A stretch of 64,000 bases of DNA from Paratissierella segnis (lineage in GTDB: Bacteria > Bacillota > Clostridia > Tissierellales > Tissierellaceae), in NCBI RefSeq assembly GCF_014385195.1, contig NZ_JACRTG010000010.1, positions 21,287-85,286 of the forward strand. The letters are read 5' to 3'. Below are positions 35,646 to 44,699 of this stretch, piece by piece. Positions within the stretch are counted from its first letter, which is position 1; every line of letters starts with the position of its first letter. A program made the translations under genes and the position numbers. The notes beneath the pieces were generated by a model. That model made no database searches. It was not told where the DNA came from and worked only from the letters and a program-made list of their open reading frames with translations.

Positions 35646-36584
35646 ATGAAAAAACAAATTAAAAGATTATTGAGCCTTGCAATAGTATTGTCATTATTTC
35701 TTACAATGATGACAGGATGTTCCAGCACAGATTCAAAAGAGGCAAGTCCGCCGGCAGAAAACCCTAAAGATTCATCCGCTGAAACCCCAGCAGGCAATTC
35801 ATCTGACAAAGTTCTTCTAGTGGTAAGCTTTGGTACAAGCTATAACGACAACAGAGAATTATCCATCGGTGGTGTTGAAAATGCACTTCAAAAGGCTTAC
35901 CCCGATTACGAAGTCCGCAGAGCATTCACAAGTCAAATTATCATTGACAAGCTTAAAGAACGTGACAATATCGAGATTGACAATGTAACAGAAGCTATGG
36001 ATCGCCTAGTAGCCGATGGCATAAAGGAAGTTGTGATACAGCCTACTCATGTAATGAGTGGTTACGAATATGATGATGTAGTTAATGAAGTAAATCCATA
36101 CAAGGATAAATTCGAAAGCTTTAAAATTGGCAAAACTCTGCTTTCATCTGATGCAGACTATAAGGAAGCAATTTCAGTAGTAACAGAAGAAACAAAGTCC
36201 TATGACACAGAAGGAACTGCAATTATATTCATGGGTCACGGAACCGAACATGAAGCAAACTCTACTTATGCAAAGCTTCAGCAGTTTTTTACCGATGCCG
36301 GTCACTCCAACTACTTCATCGGTACTGTAGAAGCAACTCCGTCACTGGATGATATTGTAGCTCTTGTTAAGGAATCCGGTGCAAAAAAGGTTGTTCTGCT
36401 TCCTTTCATGATAGTTGCAGGAGACCATGCAAACAATGATATGGCAGGAGATGAAGATGATTCTTGGAAGAGTACATTTGAAGCTGAAGGTTTTGAAACC
36501 GAAATTGTATTAAAGGGTCTAGGCCAATATGAAGGAATTCAGAATCTTATCGTTAAACATGCAGGAGAAACTATAGCTGAATAA
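35646..36584 (+). CDS. Exported CbiK-type cobaltochelatase lipoprotein
   Basis: A 312-residue protein. Residues 1-25 are a lipoprotein signal ending in MMTGC (Cys25 lipidated), then a Ser/Pro/Glu tether. From about residue 53 the sequence is a CbiK-type class II chelatase fold: VLLVVSFGTSYNDNRELSIGG, a QPTHVMSGYEYDD segment, and the metal-site motif FMGHGTEHEAN. CbiK inserts Co(II) into sirohydrochlorin in anaerobic B12 synthesis and is normally cytoplasmic; here it is anchored outside the membrane. It is first in a B12-riboswitch operon with another lipoprotein and an ABC importer, so metal or tetrapyrrole scavenging is a likely role. Confidence 0.85.
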   Translation: MKKQIKRLLSLAIVLSLFLTMMTGCSSTDSKEASPPAENPKDSSAETPAGNSSDKVLLVVSFGTSYNDNRELSIGGVENALQKAYPDYEVRRAFTSQIIIDKLKERDNIEIDNVTEAMDRLVADGIKEVVIQPTHVMSGYEYDDVVNEVNPYKDKFESFKIGKTLLSSDADYKEAISVVTEETKSYDTEGTAIIFMGHGTEHEANSTYAKLQQFFTDAGHSNYFIGTVEATPSLDDIVALVKESGAKKVVLLPFMIVAGDHANNDMAGDEDDSWKSTFEAEGFETEIVLKGLGQYEGIQNLIVKHAGETIAE

Positions 36585-36593
36585 AAATATTGG

Positions 36594-36615
36594 GGTTGGC
36601 TGTATACAGTCAACC
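36594..36615 (+). terminator. Hairpin after the CbiK-like gene
   Basis: GGTTGGCTGTA and TACAGTCAACC form 11 bp with one G-U pair and almost no loop, followed by TTATATTATATA. It may reduce read-through or set the 3' end of the first message. The T run is weak. Confidence 0.5.
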
Positions 36616-36673
36616 TTATATTATATATTAACAGTAAAAAACAGTAAAAATTTTAATTTAGGAGAATCAAGTA

Positions 36674-37555
36674 ATGAAAATAATTAAAAAAATATTGAAT
36701 TTTATGCTTACTATATCAATTGTTCTAACAGTTCTCACGGGTTGTAATATTCAAAATACCTCTCCTCTAAACGATAAACCTGCAACAGATGAAAATTCTT
36801 TACAAAGTACAGATCAAGAAAATATTCAAGAGGATAATACGGAAAAAGAAGCAGAAACAGAAGAACCCATTTGCGGAAATCAGATTGAAGACGGTACCTA
36901 CAGCATCGAGGTTTCCTCCAGTTCCTCAATGTTCAAAATAATTGATGCACAGCTCACCGTAAAGAACGGAGAGATGTCAGCGGTCTTAACCCTAAGCGGA
37001 ACAGGTTATGAGAAGCTATATATGGGAACAGAAGAAGAAGCTCTTGCTGATACTGATGATAAATGCATATATTTTGTTGAAGACTCCCAAGGAAAATACA
37101 CCTACGAAGTACCTGTTGAAGCACTTAATCAGGATATCAATTGTGCTGCATGGAGCATTCGTAAAGAAAAATGGTATGATCGTGTCTTAGTATTCCACTC
37201 ATCATCAATCCCTGAAAAAGTCATAACCGAAAATTCTGTACCTGATGGAATCTACACCGCAGAAGTTATACTTTCAGGAGGCTCAGGCAGGGCAAGCATA
37301 GAATCCCCTGCAGACATTACAGCAGCGGGGGGTACAATGACCGCAACTATTATATGGAGCAGTAAAAGTTACGAGCACATGCTTATAGATGGAGTTTACT
37401 TTTATCCTGTTAATACAACCGGGAATTCCACATTTGAAATTCCTGTTTCTATGGACAAAGATATCGAAGTAACCGCTCAAACAGTGGCCATGAGTACCCC
37501 CCACGATATAGATTACACTCTTAGATTTGATTCGGCTACACTTAAATCAAAATAA
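36674..37555 (+). CDS. Two-domain lipoprotein of the B12-regulated operon
   Basis: A 293-residue lipoprotein with a signal ending VLTGC (Cys24) and an acidic linker. Two homologous beta-rich domains follow: domain 1 about 75-185 (EDGTYSIEVSSSSS...GTGYEKLYMGTEEEA...) and domain 2 about 190-290 (PDGIYTAEVILSGGSGRA...SSKSYEHMLIDGVYF). Each has the pattern DGxYxxEV, a central GxMxAxxxxSxxxYxxL strand pair, and a closing FEIPV-type strand. I do not know a firm family name. The layout suggests a surface binding module for metal, haem or corrinoid. It sits between the chelatase and the ABC transporter genes. Confidence 0.65.
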   Translation: MKIIKKILNFMLTISIVLTVLTGCNIQNTSPLNDKPATDENSLQSTDQENIQEDNTEKEAETEEPICGNQIEDGTYSIEVSSSSSMFKIIDAQLTVKNGEMSAVLTLSGTGYEKLYMGTEEEALADTDDKCIYFVEDSQGKYTYEVPVEALNQDINCAAWSIRKEKWYDRVLVFHSSSIPEKVITENSVPDGIYTAEVILSGGSGRASIESPADITAAGGTMTATIIWSSKSYEHMLIDGVYFYPVNTTGNSTFEIPVSMDKDIEVTAQTVAMSTPHDIDYTLRFDSATLKSK

Positions 37556-37571
37556 AGAAAAAGGTGCTTTT

Positions 37572-38735
37572 ATGATTAAAAAAAGATACATGTTAACAGC
37601 TATGGTTATTATAATAATTTCTTTGCTTTCAGGATGCAGTCAGGACATGGATAAAAATGAAAAATTTTTGGGAAATCAATTGCATACCGAAGGAAGCATG
37701 GAGCTTAAATATGCGAAAAACTTCAGTGTAGATTACTACAAGGAGGGTTATGCTCTTATATCTATATCTGACGGCAGCAGGTACCTGATTGTTCCGGAAG
37801 GGAAAGATATTCCAACAAACTTGGATAAGAGCATTACAATCCTGAGACAGCCCATTAACAACATTTATTTAGTCGCTACTTCAGCCATGTGCCTGTTTGA
37901 CGCTCTGGATTCACTGGATACCATCAGTCTTTCGGGCACAAAAGCGGAAGACTGGTATATCGAAAACGCAAAGGCTGCAATGAAAGCAGGTGATATCATT
38001 TATGCAGGAAAGTACAACATTCCCGACTATGAGCTGATAATGTCAAACAATTGCAAATTAGCCATAGAATCCACGATGATAAATCATACTCCGGAGGTTA
38101 AGGATAAACTGGAGGAATTGGGTATACCTGTACTTACAGACCAATCAAGCTATGAATCCCATCCCCTGGGACGCACTGAATGGATAAAGCTTTACGGATT
38201 GTTAACAGGAAAGGAATCAGAAGCAAAACAGCTTTTTGATGAACAGGCAAGCTATATTGACCAACTTGCATCCCAGGAAAAAACAGATAAAACAGTAGCA
38301 TTTTTTTATATAAGTTCTTCCGGCAACGCCATTGCCAGAAAATCAGGAGACTATGTAACAAGGATGATTGAACTTGCCGGTGGAAATTATATATTTGACC
38401 ACCTGGGAAATTCTGAAAGCGCCACCAGTACAGTAACCCTGGAAATGGAAGAATTTTATGCTACAGCAAAGGATGCGGACTTTATAATATATAACAGCAC
38501 CATTGATGGAGAGCTTTCTTCTATTGAAGAGCTCATAGGCAAAAACAGCCTGCTGAAAGACTTCAAGGCAGTTCAAAATGACAACGTCTGGTGTACAAGC
38601 AAGAACATGTTTCAGGAAACCACACAGTTTGGACTTATGATTTCGGATATTCACCGTATGCTTACGAACGATGACAAAGACCTTGCCAAATTAAATTTTA
38701 TGTACAAACTGTCGGCGACAGATGGAGAAAAGTAA
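37572..38735 (+). CDS. ABC transporter substrate-binding lipoprotein (FecB/BtuF type)
   Basis: A 387-residue lipoprotein with signal LLSGC (Cys22). The body is a class III periplasmic-binding-protein fold: N-terminal lobe with ISDGSRYLIVPEGK, a long helix in the middle, and C-terminal lobe with YVTRMIELAGGNYIFDHLG. This is the fold used for siderophores, haem, cobalamin and metal chelates. The ATG follows AAAGGTG. The stop codon directly abuts the permease ATG. B12-riboswitch control suggests a cobalt or corrinoid cargo, but the residues at the binding cleft cannot be judged by eye. Confidence 0.86.
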   Translation: MIKKRYMLTAMVIIIISLLSGCSQDMDKNEKFLGNQLHTEGSMELKYAKNFSVDYYKEGYALISISDGSRYLIVPEGKDIPTNLDKSITILRQPINNIYLVATSAMCLFDALDSLDTISLSGTKAEDWYIENAKAAMKAGDIIYAGKYNIPDYELIMSNNCKLAIESTMINHTPEVKDKLEELGIPVLTDQSSYESHPLGRTEWIKLYGLLTGKESEAKQLFDEQASYIDQLASQEKTDKTVAFFYISSSGNAIARKSGDYVTRMIELAGGNYIFDHLGNSESATSTVTLEMEEFYATAKDADFIIYNSTIDGELSSIEELIGKNSLLKDFKAVQNDNVWCTSKNMFQETTQFGLMISDIHRMLTNDDKDLAKLNFMYKLSATDGEK

Positions 38736-39758
38736 ATGGAAAAAAGTAAGAATACAAATTATATAAGGTATATTATCACACTGATTGTATTAATCACTCT
38801 TTTTGTGATATTAATTTTATTGAATATTAAATTAGGAAGTGTAGATGTTTCCGTAAAGGATATTATCGACATATTGTTTCATGGAAGCGGAAATGAAACT
38901 AATTACAACATACTATGGAAAGTACGCCTTCCGAGAATGATGGCAAGTATTATATTGGGCGGCGCATTAGCTTTATCAGGATTTTTGCTTCAAACCTTTT
39001 TCAATAATCCTATTGCAGGACCCTACGTACTTGGAATTTCATCCGGCTCAAAAATGATGGTAGCCTTGGTAATGATTGCGGTACTCAGCAGGTATCACTA
39101 TGTCAATTCTGCCGCCTTAATAATAGCCGCCTTTGCAGGTGCCATGCTTTCAATGGGCTTTGTTCTGATTATCTCAAGGAAGGTTAATAGTGTGTCGATG
39201 CTAATTGTCTGCGGCGTTATGATAGGTTATATATGCTCGGCGATTACAGACATAATGATTACCTTTGCAGATGATGCCAACATAGTAAATTTACACAACT
39301 GGTCTCTTGGCAGCTTCTCCGGAACTTCTTGGAAGAATGTTGGAGTAATGGCTTCAGTAGTACTGCCAACTTCTCTGATTGTGTTTCTTATGTCAAAGCC
39401 CATAGGCGCTTACCAGCTTGGGGAAAACTATGCAAAAAATATGGGTATTAATATCAAACTATTTCGTATCATGCTTGTATTGCTTTCAAGTTTTCTTTGT
39501 GCCTGTGTTACCGCCTTTGCAGGGCCTATATCCTTTGTGGGTATAGCGGTACCCCACCTTGTAAAATCTTTTTTGAAAACATCAAAACCGCTTATTGTCA
39601 CTCCTATATGCTTCTTGGGCGGTTCTGTTTTCTGCCTGGGCTGTGACTTAATAGCCAGGACATTATTTGCTCCTGTTGAACTGAGCGTAAGCACAGTTAG
39701 TTCAATATTTGGAGTACCCATAGTAATATACATTATGCTAAAGAAGAGAGTACACTAA
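38736..39758 (+). CDS. FecCD/BtuC-type ABC permease
   Basis: A 340-residue permease with about ten membrane segments. Family marks are LWKVRLPRMMASIILGGALALSG near residues 52-74, FNNPIAGPYVLGISSG, and the cytoplasmic coupling region GPISFVGIAVPHLVKSF. It forms the homodimeric channel of a type II importer for chelated metals or corrinoids. It starts immediately after the binding-protein stop and its own stop overlaps the ATPase start (TAATG). Confidence 0.92.
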   Translation: MEKSKNTNYIRYIITLIVLITLFVILILLNIKLGSVDVSVKDIIDILFHGSGNETNYNILWKVRLPRMMASIILGGALALSGFLLQTFFNNPIAGPYVLGISSGSKMMVALVMIAVLSRYHYVNSAALIIAAFAGAMLSMGFVLIISRKVNSVSMLIVCGVMIGYICSAITDIMITFADDANIVNLHNWSLGSFSGTSWKNVGVMASVVLPTSLIVFLMSKPIGAYQLGENYAKNMGINIKLFRIMLVLLSSFLCACVTAFAGPISFVGIAVPHLVKSFLKTSKPLIVTPICFLGGSVFCLGCDLIARTLFAPVELSVSTVSSIFGVPIVIYIMLKKRVH

Positions 39759-40876
39759 TGAACAAAGAATATTTTTTTTATACAAAAAAACTGACTGTAG
39801 GCTATAATGGAAAGCCTCTGATAAAAGACATTGAAGTAAATTTAAAAAAAGGACAAATACTGACGCTCATAGGTCCAAACGGCTCGGGTAAATCCACAAT
39901 TCTTAAAAGTATAACAAAACATCTTAAAAGTATCTGCGGAACTATATACATTGATAGTGAATCAATAGAATCCATGAGCAACAAGGATATGGCGCAAAAG
40001 GTTTCCGTAATGCTGACTGACAAGCTGAAAACAGAGCTTATGACCTGCAAAGATGTAGTGGAAACAGGACGCTACCCATATACCGGCATGCTGGGCATAC
40101 TCTCGGAGGAGGATAACCTCCAAGTCAGAAACGCAATGGAGCTTGTAAATGCCTGGGAATTAAGAGATAGGGATTTTACCGAGATAAGTGACGGTCAGAG
40201 GCAGAGAATCCTTCTTGCAAGAGCCATTTGCCAGGAACCTGAAATAATAGTCCTTGACGAACCAACCTCCTTTCTGGACATACACTATGAACTTGAGCTT
40301 CTAAGTATCTTAAGGACATTGGCGGAAGAACGCAATATAACAGTCATCATGTCGCTACATGAGCTGGATATGGCCCAGAAAGTATCTGATTTAGTCATGT
40401 GTGTAAAGGGAGAGTACATCACCCATCTGGGAGCTCCGGAGGAAATATTCCAAAAAGAGCTTATCAGCCAACTATACGATTTGTCTAACGGCAGCTACAA
40501 CCCACTGTTCGGAAGCTTCGAGATGGAACGCCCAAAAGGCAAGCCAAAAGTTTTTGTAATAGCAGGAGGAGGAACGGGCATAGCAGAATACAGAATTCTG
40601 CAAAAAAAAGGAATACCCTTTGTAACAGGAATACTCCATAAAAACGACATAGATTATCAACTTGCGCAAGATTTAGCTTCAGAAGTGTTTTTTGAAAAAA
40701 GCTTTGACCCCATAAGCGAAGCTGTTTTTCAAAACGCCCTTGATAGAATGAATTCCTGTAACATTGTAATTAACTGCTTAAAAACCTATGGTGAAATTAA
40801 TATGAAAAATAAAGCCCTGTACAGGGAAGCTGTATCACAGGGCAAAAAAATCCTCGAAAGTGCCGATATGCTGTAG
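39758..40876 (+). CDS. FecE/BtuD-type ABC ATPase with C-terminal extra domain
   Basis: A 372-residue protein. Residues 1-255 are a standard importer ATPase: Walker A GPNGSGKST near residue 38, signature ISDGQRQR, Walker B EIIVLDEP and the His switch SLHELD. Residues 263-372 are an added domain beginning KPKVFVIAGGGTG, a glycine-rich nucleotide-binding-like loop, then alternating strands and helices. Usual FecE proteins end near 260, so this is a fusion. The extra part may bind a nucleotide or corrinoid intermediate; its function is unknown. Last gene of the B12-regulated operon. Confidence 0.9.
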   Translation: MNKEYFFYTKKLTVGYNGKPLIKDIEVNLKKGQILTLIGPNGSGKSTILKSITKHLKSICGTIYIDSESIESMSNKDMAQKVSVMLTDKLKTELMTCKDVVETGRYPYTGMLGILSEEDNLQVRNAMELVNAWELRDRDFTEISDGQRQRILLARAICQEPEIIVLDEPTSFLDIHYELELLSILRTLAEERNITVIMSLHELDMAQKVSDLVMCVKGEYITHLGAPEEIFQKELISQLYDLSNGSYNPLFGSFEMERPKGKPKVFVIAGGGTGIAEYRILQKKGIPFVTGILHKNDIDYQLAQDLASEVFFEKSFDPISEAVFQNALDRMNSCNIVINCLKTYGEINMKNKALYREAVSQGKKILESADML

Positions 40877-40911
40877 TGAGTTTTGTCAATTTAACAAGTG
40901 TAGCAAACAAT

Positions 40912-41787
40912 CTAATTACTGTCTAAATAATATCCCGTTTGATAAATTCTATCTGCATAAGTAATTAATTTTCTGGACTCATCCGGATTCACCAATGCAA
41001 CTGCACTTGCCAAATAATCACTTAATGATACAGCCGCTATAAGAGATTCTCTGACTCCCAATCCATAAACATAGGTAGGCAACAATACATCACCTAAATG
41101 TTTTATCCTTGTGGCATCATTGCTTGTTACAATCAACACCTTGGTGCCATTTTGCTTTGCCTTGTTTATGATATTGATTGTATTTAAAGAATACATGGGA
41201 AATAAAAATGCCAGCATTAAATCCTTATCATTTGATGTAGCCAACTCCATAGGATTCATATTCCCAACTGATTGCAGTAAATGAACGCTTTCTCTAACCT
41301 GACTTAACCGCAAAGCCATATAATATGCCAAAGTAAAAGAATCGTTATAGCCTATTACATAGACCTTTCTTGAATTCGCCAATAGATCAATTGATTTTTC
41401 TAAGTCTTCCTTACTTATAGAATGAATTGTTTTATTCAAATTTTCTATGTCCTTTTTTAAAGAATTCTCAAAGAGTTCAGCAAGATTTTCATTTTCGAGC
41501 TCCTTAAAATTTTTTACTACGTTAAATGGATCATCTGATCTCGTATAATTTCTTATGCTCTCCTGAAGTTCTGAATATCCGTCAAAGCCTAAGTCTTTAG
41601 CAAATCTGATAATAGAAGTTGTACTGACACCTATTTTCTGAGCTAAGGTACTCAATGTATCATATACGATATTATTAAAATTATTTAGAATATAATCCGC
41701 AATGAGCTTCTTAGAATTTGTAAACCCGTCATATTTTTTATATATAATCTTTATTATATTTTCCACTTTTTCACCCATTCCCGCCAA
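40912..41787 (-). CDS. RpiR/MurR-family transcriptional regulator
   Basis: A 291-residue regulator. Residues 1-80 hold the RpiR-type HTH (LSTLAQKIGVSTTSIIRFAKDLGFDGYSEL). Residues 110-270 form a SIS domain (KVYVIGYNDSFTLAYYMALRL), which usually binds a phosphosugar but in some members senses amino-acid-related ligands. The TTG ending at 41787 is preceded by GGATAAG and gives the longest plausible N-terminus; an ATG three codons later is an alternative. It faces away from the cyclodeaminase-symporter-amidotransferase cluster and is the obvious candidate to control it. Confidence 0.87.
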   Translation of the reverse strand: MAGMGEKVENIIKIIYKKYDGFTNSKKLIADYILNNFNNIVYDTLSTLAQKIGVSTTSIIRFAKDLGFDGYSELQESIRNYTRSDDPFNVVKNFKELENENLAELFENSLKKDIENLNKTIHSISKEDLEKSIDLLANSRKVYVIGYNDSFTLAYYMALRLSQVRESVHLLQSVGNMNPMELATSNDKDLMLAFLFPMYSLNTINIINKAKQNGTKVLIVTSNDATRIKHLGDVLLPTYVYGLGVRESLIAAVSLSDYLASAVALVNPDESRKLITYADRIYQTGYYLDSN

Positions 41788-42033
41788 ACTTATCCTATAT
41801 TTAGTCAGATTATACCATAATAAAAACCTTATTTCAAAAATTTTAGAAAAAGGTATTGCAATCTATGAAATATATGATACTATATGTATAATGTACTACA
41901 TAATACATATTTATATTATTTAATACATAAGGGTTTTATTTTATATTGCATGGAGGTGATTATACCTTAATTTTATCAGTTTATGAAAAGCATAATAAAA
42001 ATATTTTACTAGCTAAATAAGGAGGAGTAAAGT
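41788..42033. promoter_or_regulatory. Divergent control region, rpiR versus cyclodeaminase cluster
   Basis: A 246-nt AT-rich gap. On the plus strand TTGCAA (about 41857) with TACTAT 16 nt later is a plausible promoter. Several ATACATA/TATGTAT-like stretches lie at 41868-41928 and could be operators. Assignments are weak; no exact palindrome was found. Confidence 0.3.
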
Positions 42034-43158
42034 GTGAAAACACCTAGGGTAGACTTTTTATACTTAAATGAACAAGATATGATTGATGCAGGCGTACTAG
42101 ATATGCACCAATGTATTAATGAAATGACTGAAGTTCTTAAACTTCTAAGTTCAGGAGACTATGTAATGGGTGGAAAACATGACAATTCCCATGGCATCGT
42201 AGTTAGTTTCCCAGATGAACCCGAGCATGAAGGAATGCCAAAAAACGGTCCGGACAGAAGATTTTGCGCAATGCCAGCATATTTAGGCGGAGATTATAGA
42301 GTTGCCGGCTGCAAATGGTATGGATCAAATTTAGACAATATTCCAAAAGAGCTTCCCAGATCAATACTTATGATGACTTTAAATGATGCTGATACTGGAG
42401 CACCAATGGCATATATGTCTGCAAATTTATTAAGCGCATGGCGAACAGGAGCAATTCCAGGCGTTGGGGTGAGATACTTAGCAAAACCAGATTCAAAAGT
42501 AATTGGATTATTAGGTGCAGGATCCATAGGAACTTCAACTGCTGAAGCGATATTAGATGCTGCTGCAAAAGCTGAAAAAGTAAAAATTTACGATGTATAT
42601 AGCCCAACTGCAGAAACATTAAAGCAAAGAATTGAAAGCGAATATCCAAACTTAGAAGTAGTAATAGTAGATTCTCAAGAAGAAGCTGTAAGAAATAGCG
42701 ATATCGTAAACCTTGCAACATCCGGGGAAGCAAATCCAAGAATTGAAAAAGAATGGATGAAACCGGGCTTGTTAATTACAGCGTCATCAAGTGGTAATTT
42801 TGATCCGAATCATACAATAGAAAATATAAGGTTAATAGTAGACAATTGGAAAATGTATGAGGAAGTATTAGATGAGGATGAATACCCATACAACAACCTT
42901 GCAATGGGAGTACTGGGAAGACTATTCTTAGATTGGATTCATGAAGGCAGAATGACAGATGAAAAAATAATAAACATCGGAGATGTAATCAATGGAAAGG
43001 TTCAAGCAAGAAAATCAGAAGATGATATAATAATATTTGGATTAGGCGGACAACCTGTTTATGATGTGGCTTGGGGATATAGAATTTACCAAAACGCTCT
43101 CAAAAAAGGCATAGGTACTAAGTTGAATCTATGGGAAAGAGCATATCAAGCCAGATAA
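42034..43158 (+). CDS. Ornithine cyclodeaminase/mu-crystallin family protein
   Basis: A 374-residue NAD(P)-dependent protein. The Rossmann nucleotide motif is VIGLLGAGSIGTSTAEAI near residues 150-167, and the substrate-lobe residues follow the family (MPAYLGG, GCKWYGSN, LSAWRTGAIPG). Members include ornithine cyclodeaminase, ketimine reductases and opine-forming enzymes such as SbnB; some genomes label this length class tyramine oxidase subunit B. The actual substrate cannot be told. The GTG start has AAGGAGGAG upstream. It precedes an alanine symporter and a class I amidotransferase in a probable operon. Confidence 0.85.
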   Translation: MKTPRVDFLYLNEQDMIDAGVLDMHQCINEMTEVLKLLSSGDYVMGGKHDNSHGIVVSFPDEPEHEGMPKNGPDRRFCAMPAYLGGDYRVAGCKWYGSNLDNIPKELPRSILMMTLNDADTGAPMAYMSANLLSAWRTGAIPGVGVRYLAKPDSKVIGLLGAGSIGTSTAEAILDAAAKAEKVKIYDVYSPTAETLKQRIESEYPNLEVVIVDSQEEAVRNSDIVNLATSGEANPRIEKEWMKPGLLITASSSGNFDPNHTIENIRLIVDNWKMYEEVLDEDEYPYNNLAMGVLGRLFLDWIHEGRMTDEKIINIGDVINGKVQARKSEDDIIIFGLGGQPVYDVAWGYRIYQNALKKGIGTKLNLWERAYQAR

Positions 43159-43224
43159 TAATGTCAAATTTTTTAATTTTATAAACTCCATCACATATTA
43201 TTATTTGATGCTTTTTTAATGGAA

Positions 43225-43259
43225 CAATCAAATATTACCTTTATGATAATATTTGATTG
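43225..43259 (+). promoter_or_regulatory. Perfect 13-bp hairpin before the symporter gene
   Basis: CAATCAAATATTA and TAATATTTGATTG are perfect inverted repeats around a 9-nt loop, ending 33 nt before the symporter ATG. There is no T run. It could be an operator, a processing site or a stabiliser of the downstream message. Confidence 0.5.
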
Positions 43260-43292
43260 ATTCTATATATCTAATAGAAAGGTGGTATTTAA

Positions 43293-44666
43293 ATGCTAGA
43301 TAAATTAGTTCAATGGGTTGGGGCTGCAAACGGTTTTTTATGGGGTCCATTTGCATTGATTTCTTTAACTATTATTGGAATTTATTTAACAGTAGGTACA
43401 AAATTTGTTCATATTAAGAAATTTGGCTATATTTTGAAAAAAACCATCAAAAGCGCTGCCGGAAAAGATGAAGACAATGATGCTGAAGGTATATTGACTT
43501 CATCACAATCTCTTTTTACTTCTCTTGCTTCTGTTATAGGAATGGGAAGTATCGTCGGTGTAGCTTCCGCTGTTTTGTCAGGAGGCCCCGGCGCATTGCT
43601 TTGGATGTGGATTGCTGCTATTATCGGAATGATTATTAAATATGCGGAAATCATTTTAATAATAAAATATAGAGAAAAAACTGATGACGGAGATTATGTA
43701 GGCGGTCCCGCATTATATGTAAAAAAAGGATTAAAAGTCCCATACGTAGGTGAAATACTAACTATACTTATGGTTCTTGTATGTCTTACCAGTACTATGG
43801 TACAGTCAAATGTAATAGTTGAAAATATTATAAATATTATCCCGGGAACAGGGATATCAAGATCCGTTTTCTCAATAATCAATGTAATATTGACCGGAAT
43901 CGTCCTAATAGGCGGGATTAAAAGACTCGGGTCTGTTGCGGAGAAACTTGTCCCGTTTATGTCAGGATTTTATTTGATAGCCGGCTTTATCGTAATTATC
44001 GCAAATGCTCAGAATATCATCCCTGCATTTAAACTTATATTCAAAGGGTTTGCAAGTCCGGTAGCAGTAGGCGGCGGTGTCCTCGGATATGGAATAAAAC
44101 AAGCCTCACAATATGGTATTGCCAGAGGATTCTTTGTTTCCGGTTCAGGGCAAGCTGTTTTTACCGTTTCACATGCTCCTGCAAAGGTCAAGAACCCTGT
44201 AGACCAAGCTATCTATGCAATTACAGAAATATTTTTAGTTACTATTATCTGTACGGTATCAGGACTTGCCATCCTTACCAGCGGAGTATTTACTCCTGAC
44301 GGAAATGCTGCAATATTAGTAACCCAAGCTTTTGCGAAGACTCTGAACATTTTTGGCTTATTTGTCGGTATTGCTACTATACTATTTTCCTATACCACAG
44401 TAATTGGACTTGGATATATCGGAGAATCCCAACTTAGCTGTATCATGCCAGCAAGTAAAGCAAAGATTTACAGATATATATTTTTAGGCTTTACATTTAT
44501 AGGTGGAATTGGTGGACTGCAACAAATTTGGGATATGACAGACTTCTTCCTGGCAATAGTAATGTTTATTAATCTAATCGTTATGATGATAATGAGTAAA
44601 GAAGTTTTCAAGACAAGTAACGATTATTGGTGGAGTTTAGACAATCAAGGAAAAATACGTGTTTAA
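43293..44666 (+). CDS. Sodium:alanine symporter (AGCS family)
   Basis: A 457-residue inner-membrane transporter with about eleven segments. It imports alanine or glycine with Na+. Family signatures are SLFTSLASVIGMGSIVGVASAVLSGGPGALLWMW near residue 72 and the GGPALYVKKGL loop. The ATG follows AAAGGTGG. It lies between the cyclodeaminase-family enzyme and the amidotransferase, which suggests an uptake-and-degradation set for a small amino acid or opine-like compound. Confidence 0.92.
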   Translation: MLDKLVQWVGAANGFLWGPFALISLTIIGIYLTVGTKFVHIKKFGYILKKTIKSAAGKDEDNDAEGILTSSQSLFTSLASVIGMGSIVGVASAVLSGGPGALLWMWIAAIIGMIIKYAEIILIIKYREKTDDGDYVGGPALYVKKGLKVPYVGEILTILMVLVCLTSTMVQSNVIVENIINIIPGTGISRSVFSIINVILTGIVLIGGIKRLGSVAEKLVPFMSGFYLIAGFIVIIANAQNIIPAFKLIFKGFASPVAVGGGVLGYGIKQASQYGIARGFFVSGSGQAVFTVSHAPAKVKNPVDQAIYAITEIFLVTIICTVSGLAILTSGVFTPDGNAAILVTQAFAKTLNIFGLFVGIATILFSYTTVIGLGYIGESQLSCIMPASKAKIYRYIFLGFTFIGGIGGLQQIWDMTDFFLAIVMFINLIVMMIMSKEVFKTSNDYWWSLDNQGKIRV

Positions 44667-44699
44667 AAACAAACCGATTATACTCGAAAGGAGAGCTAA

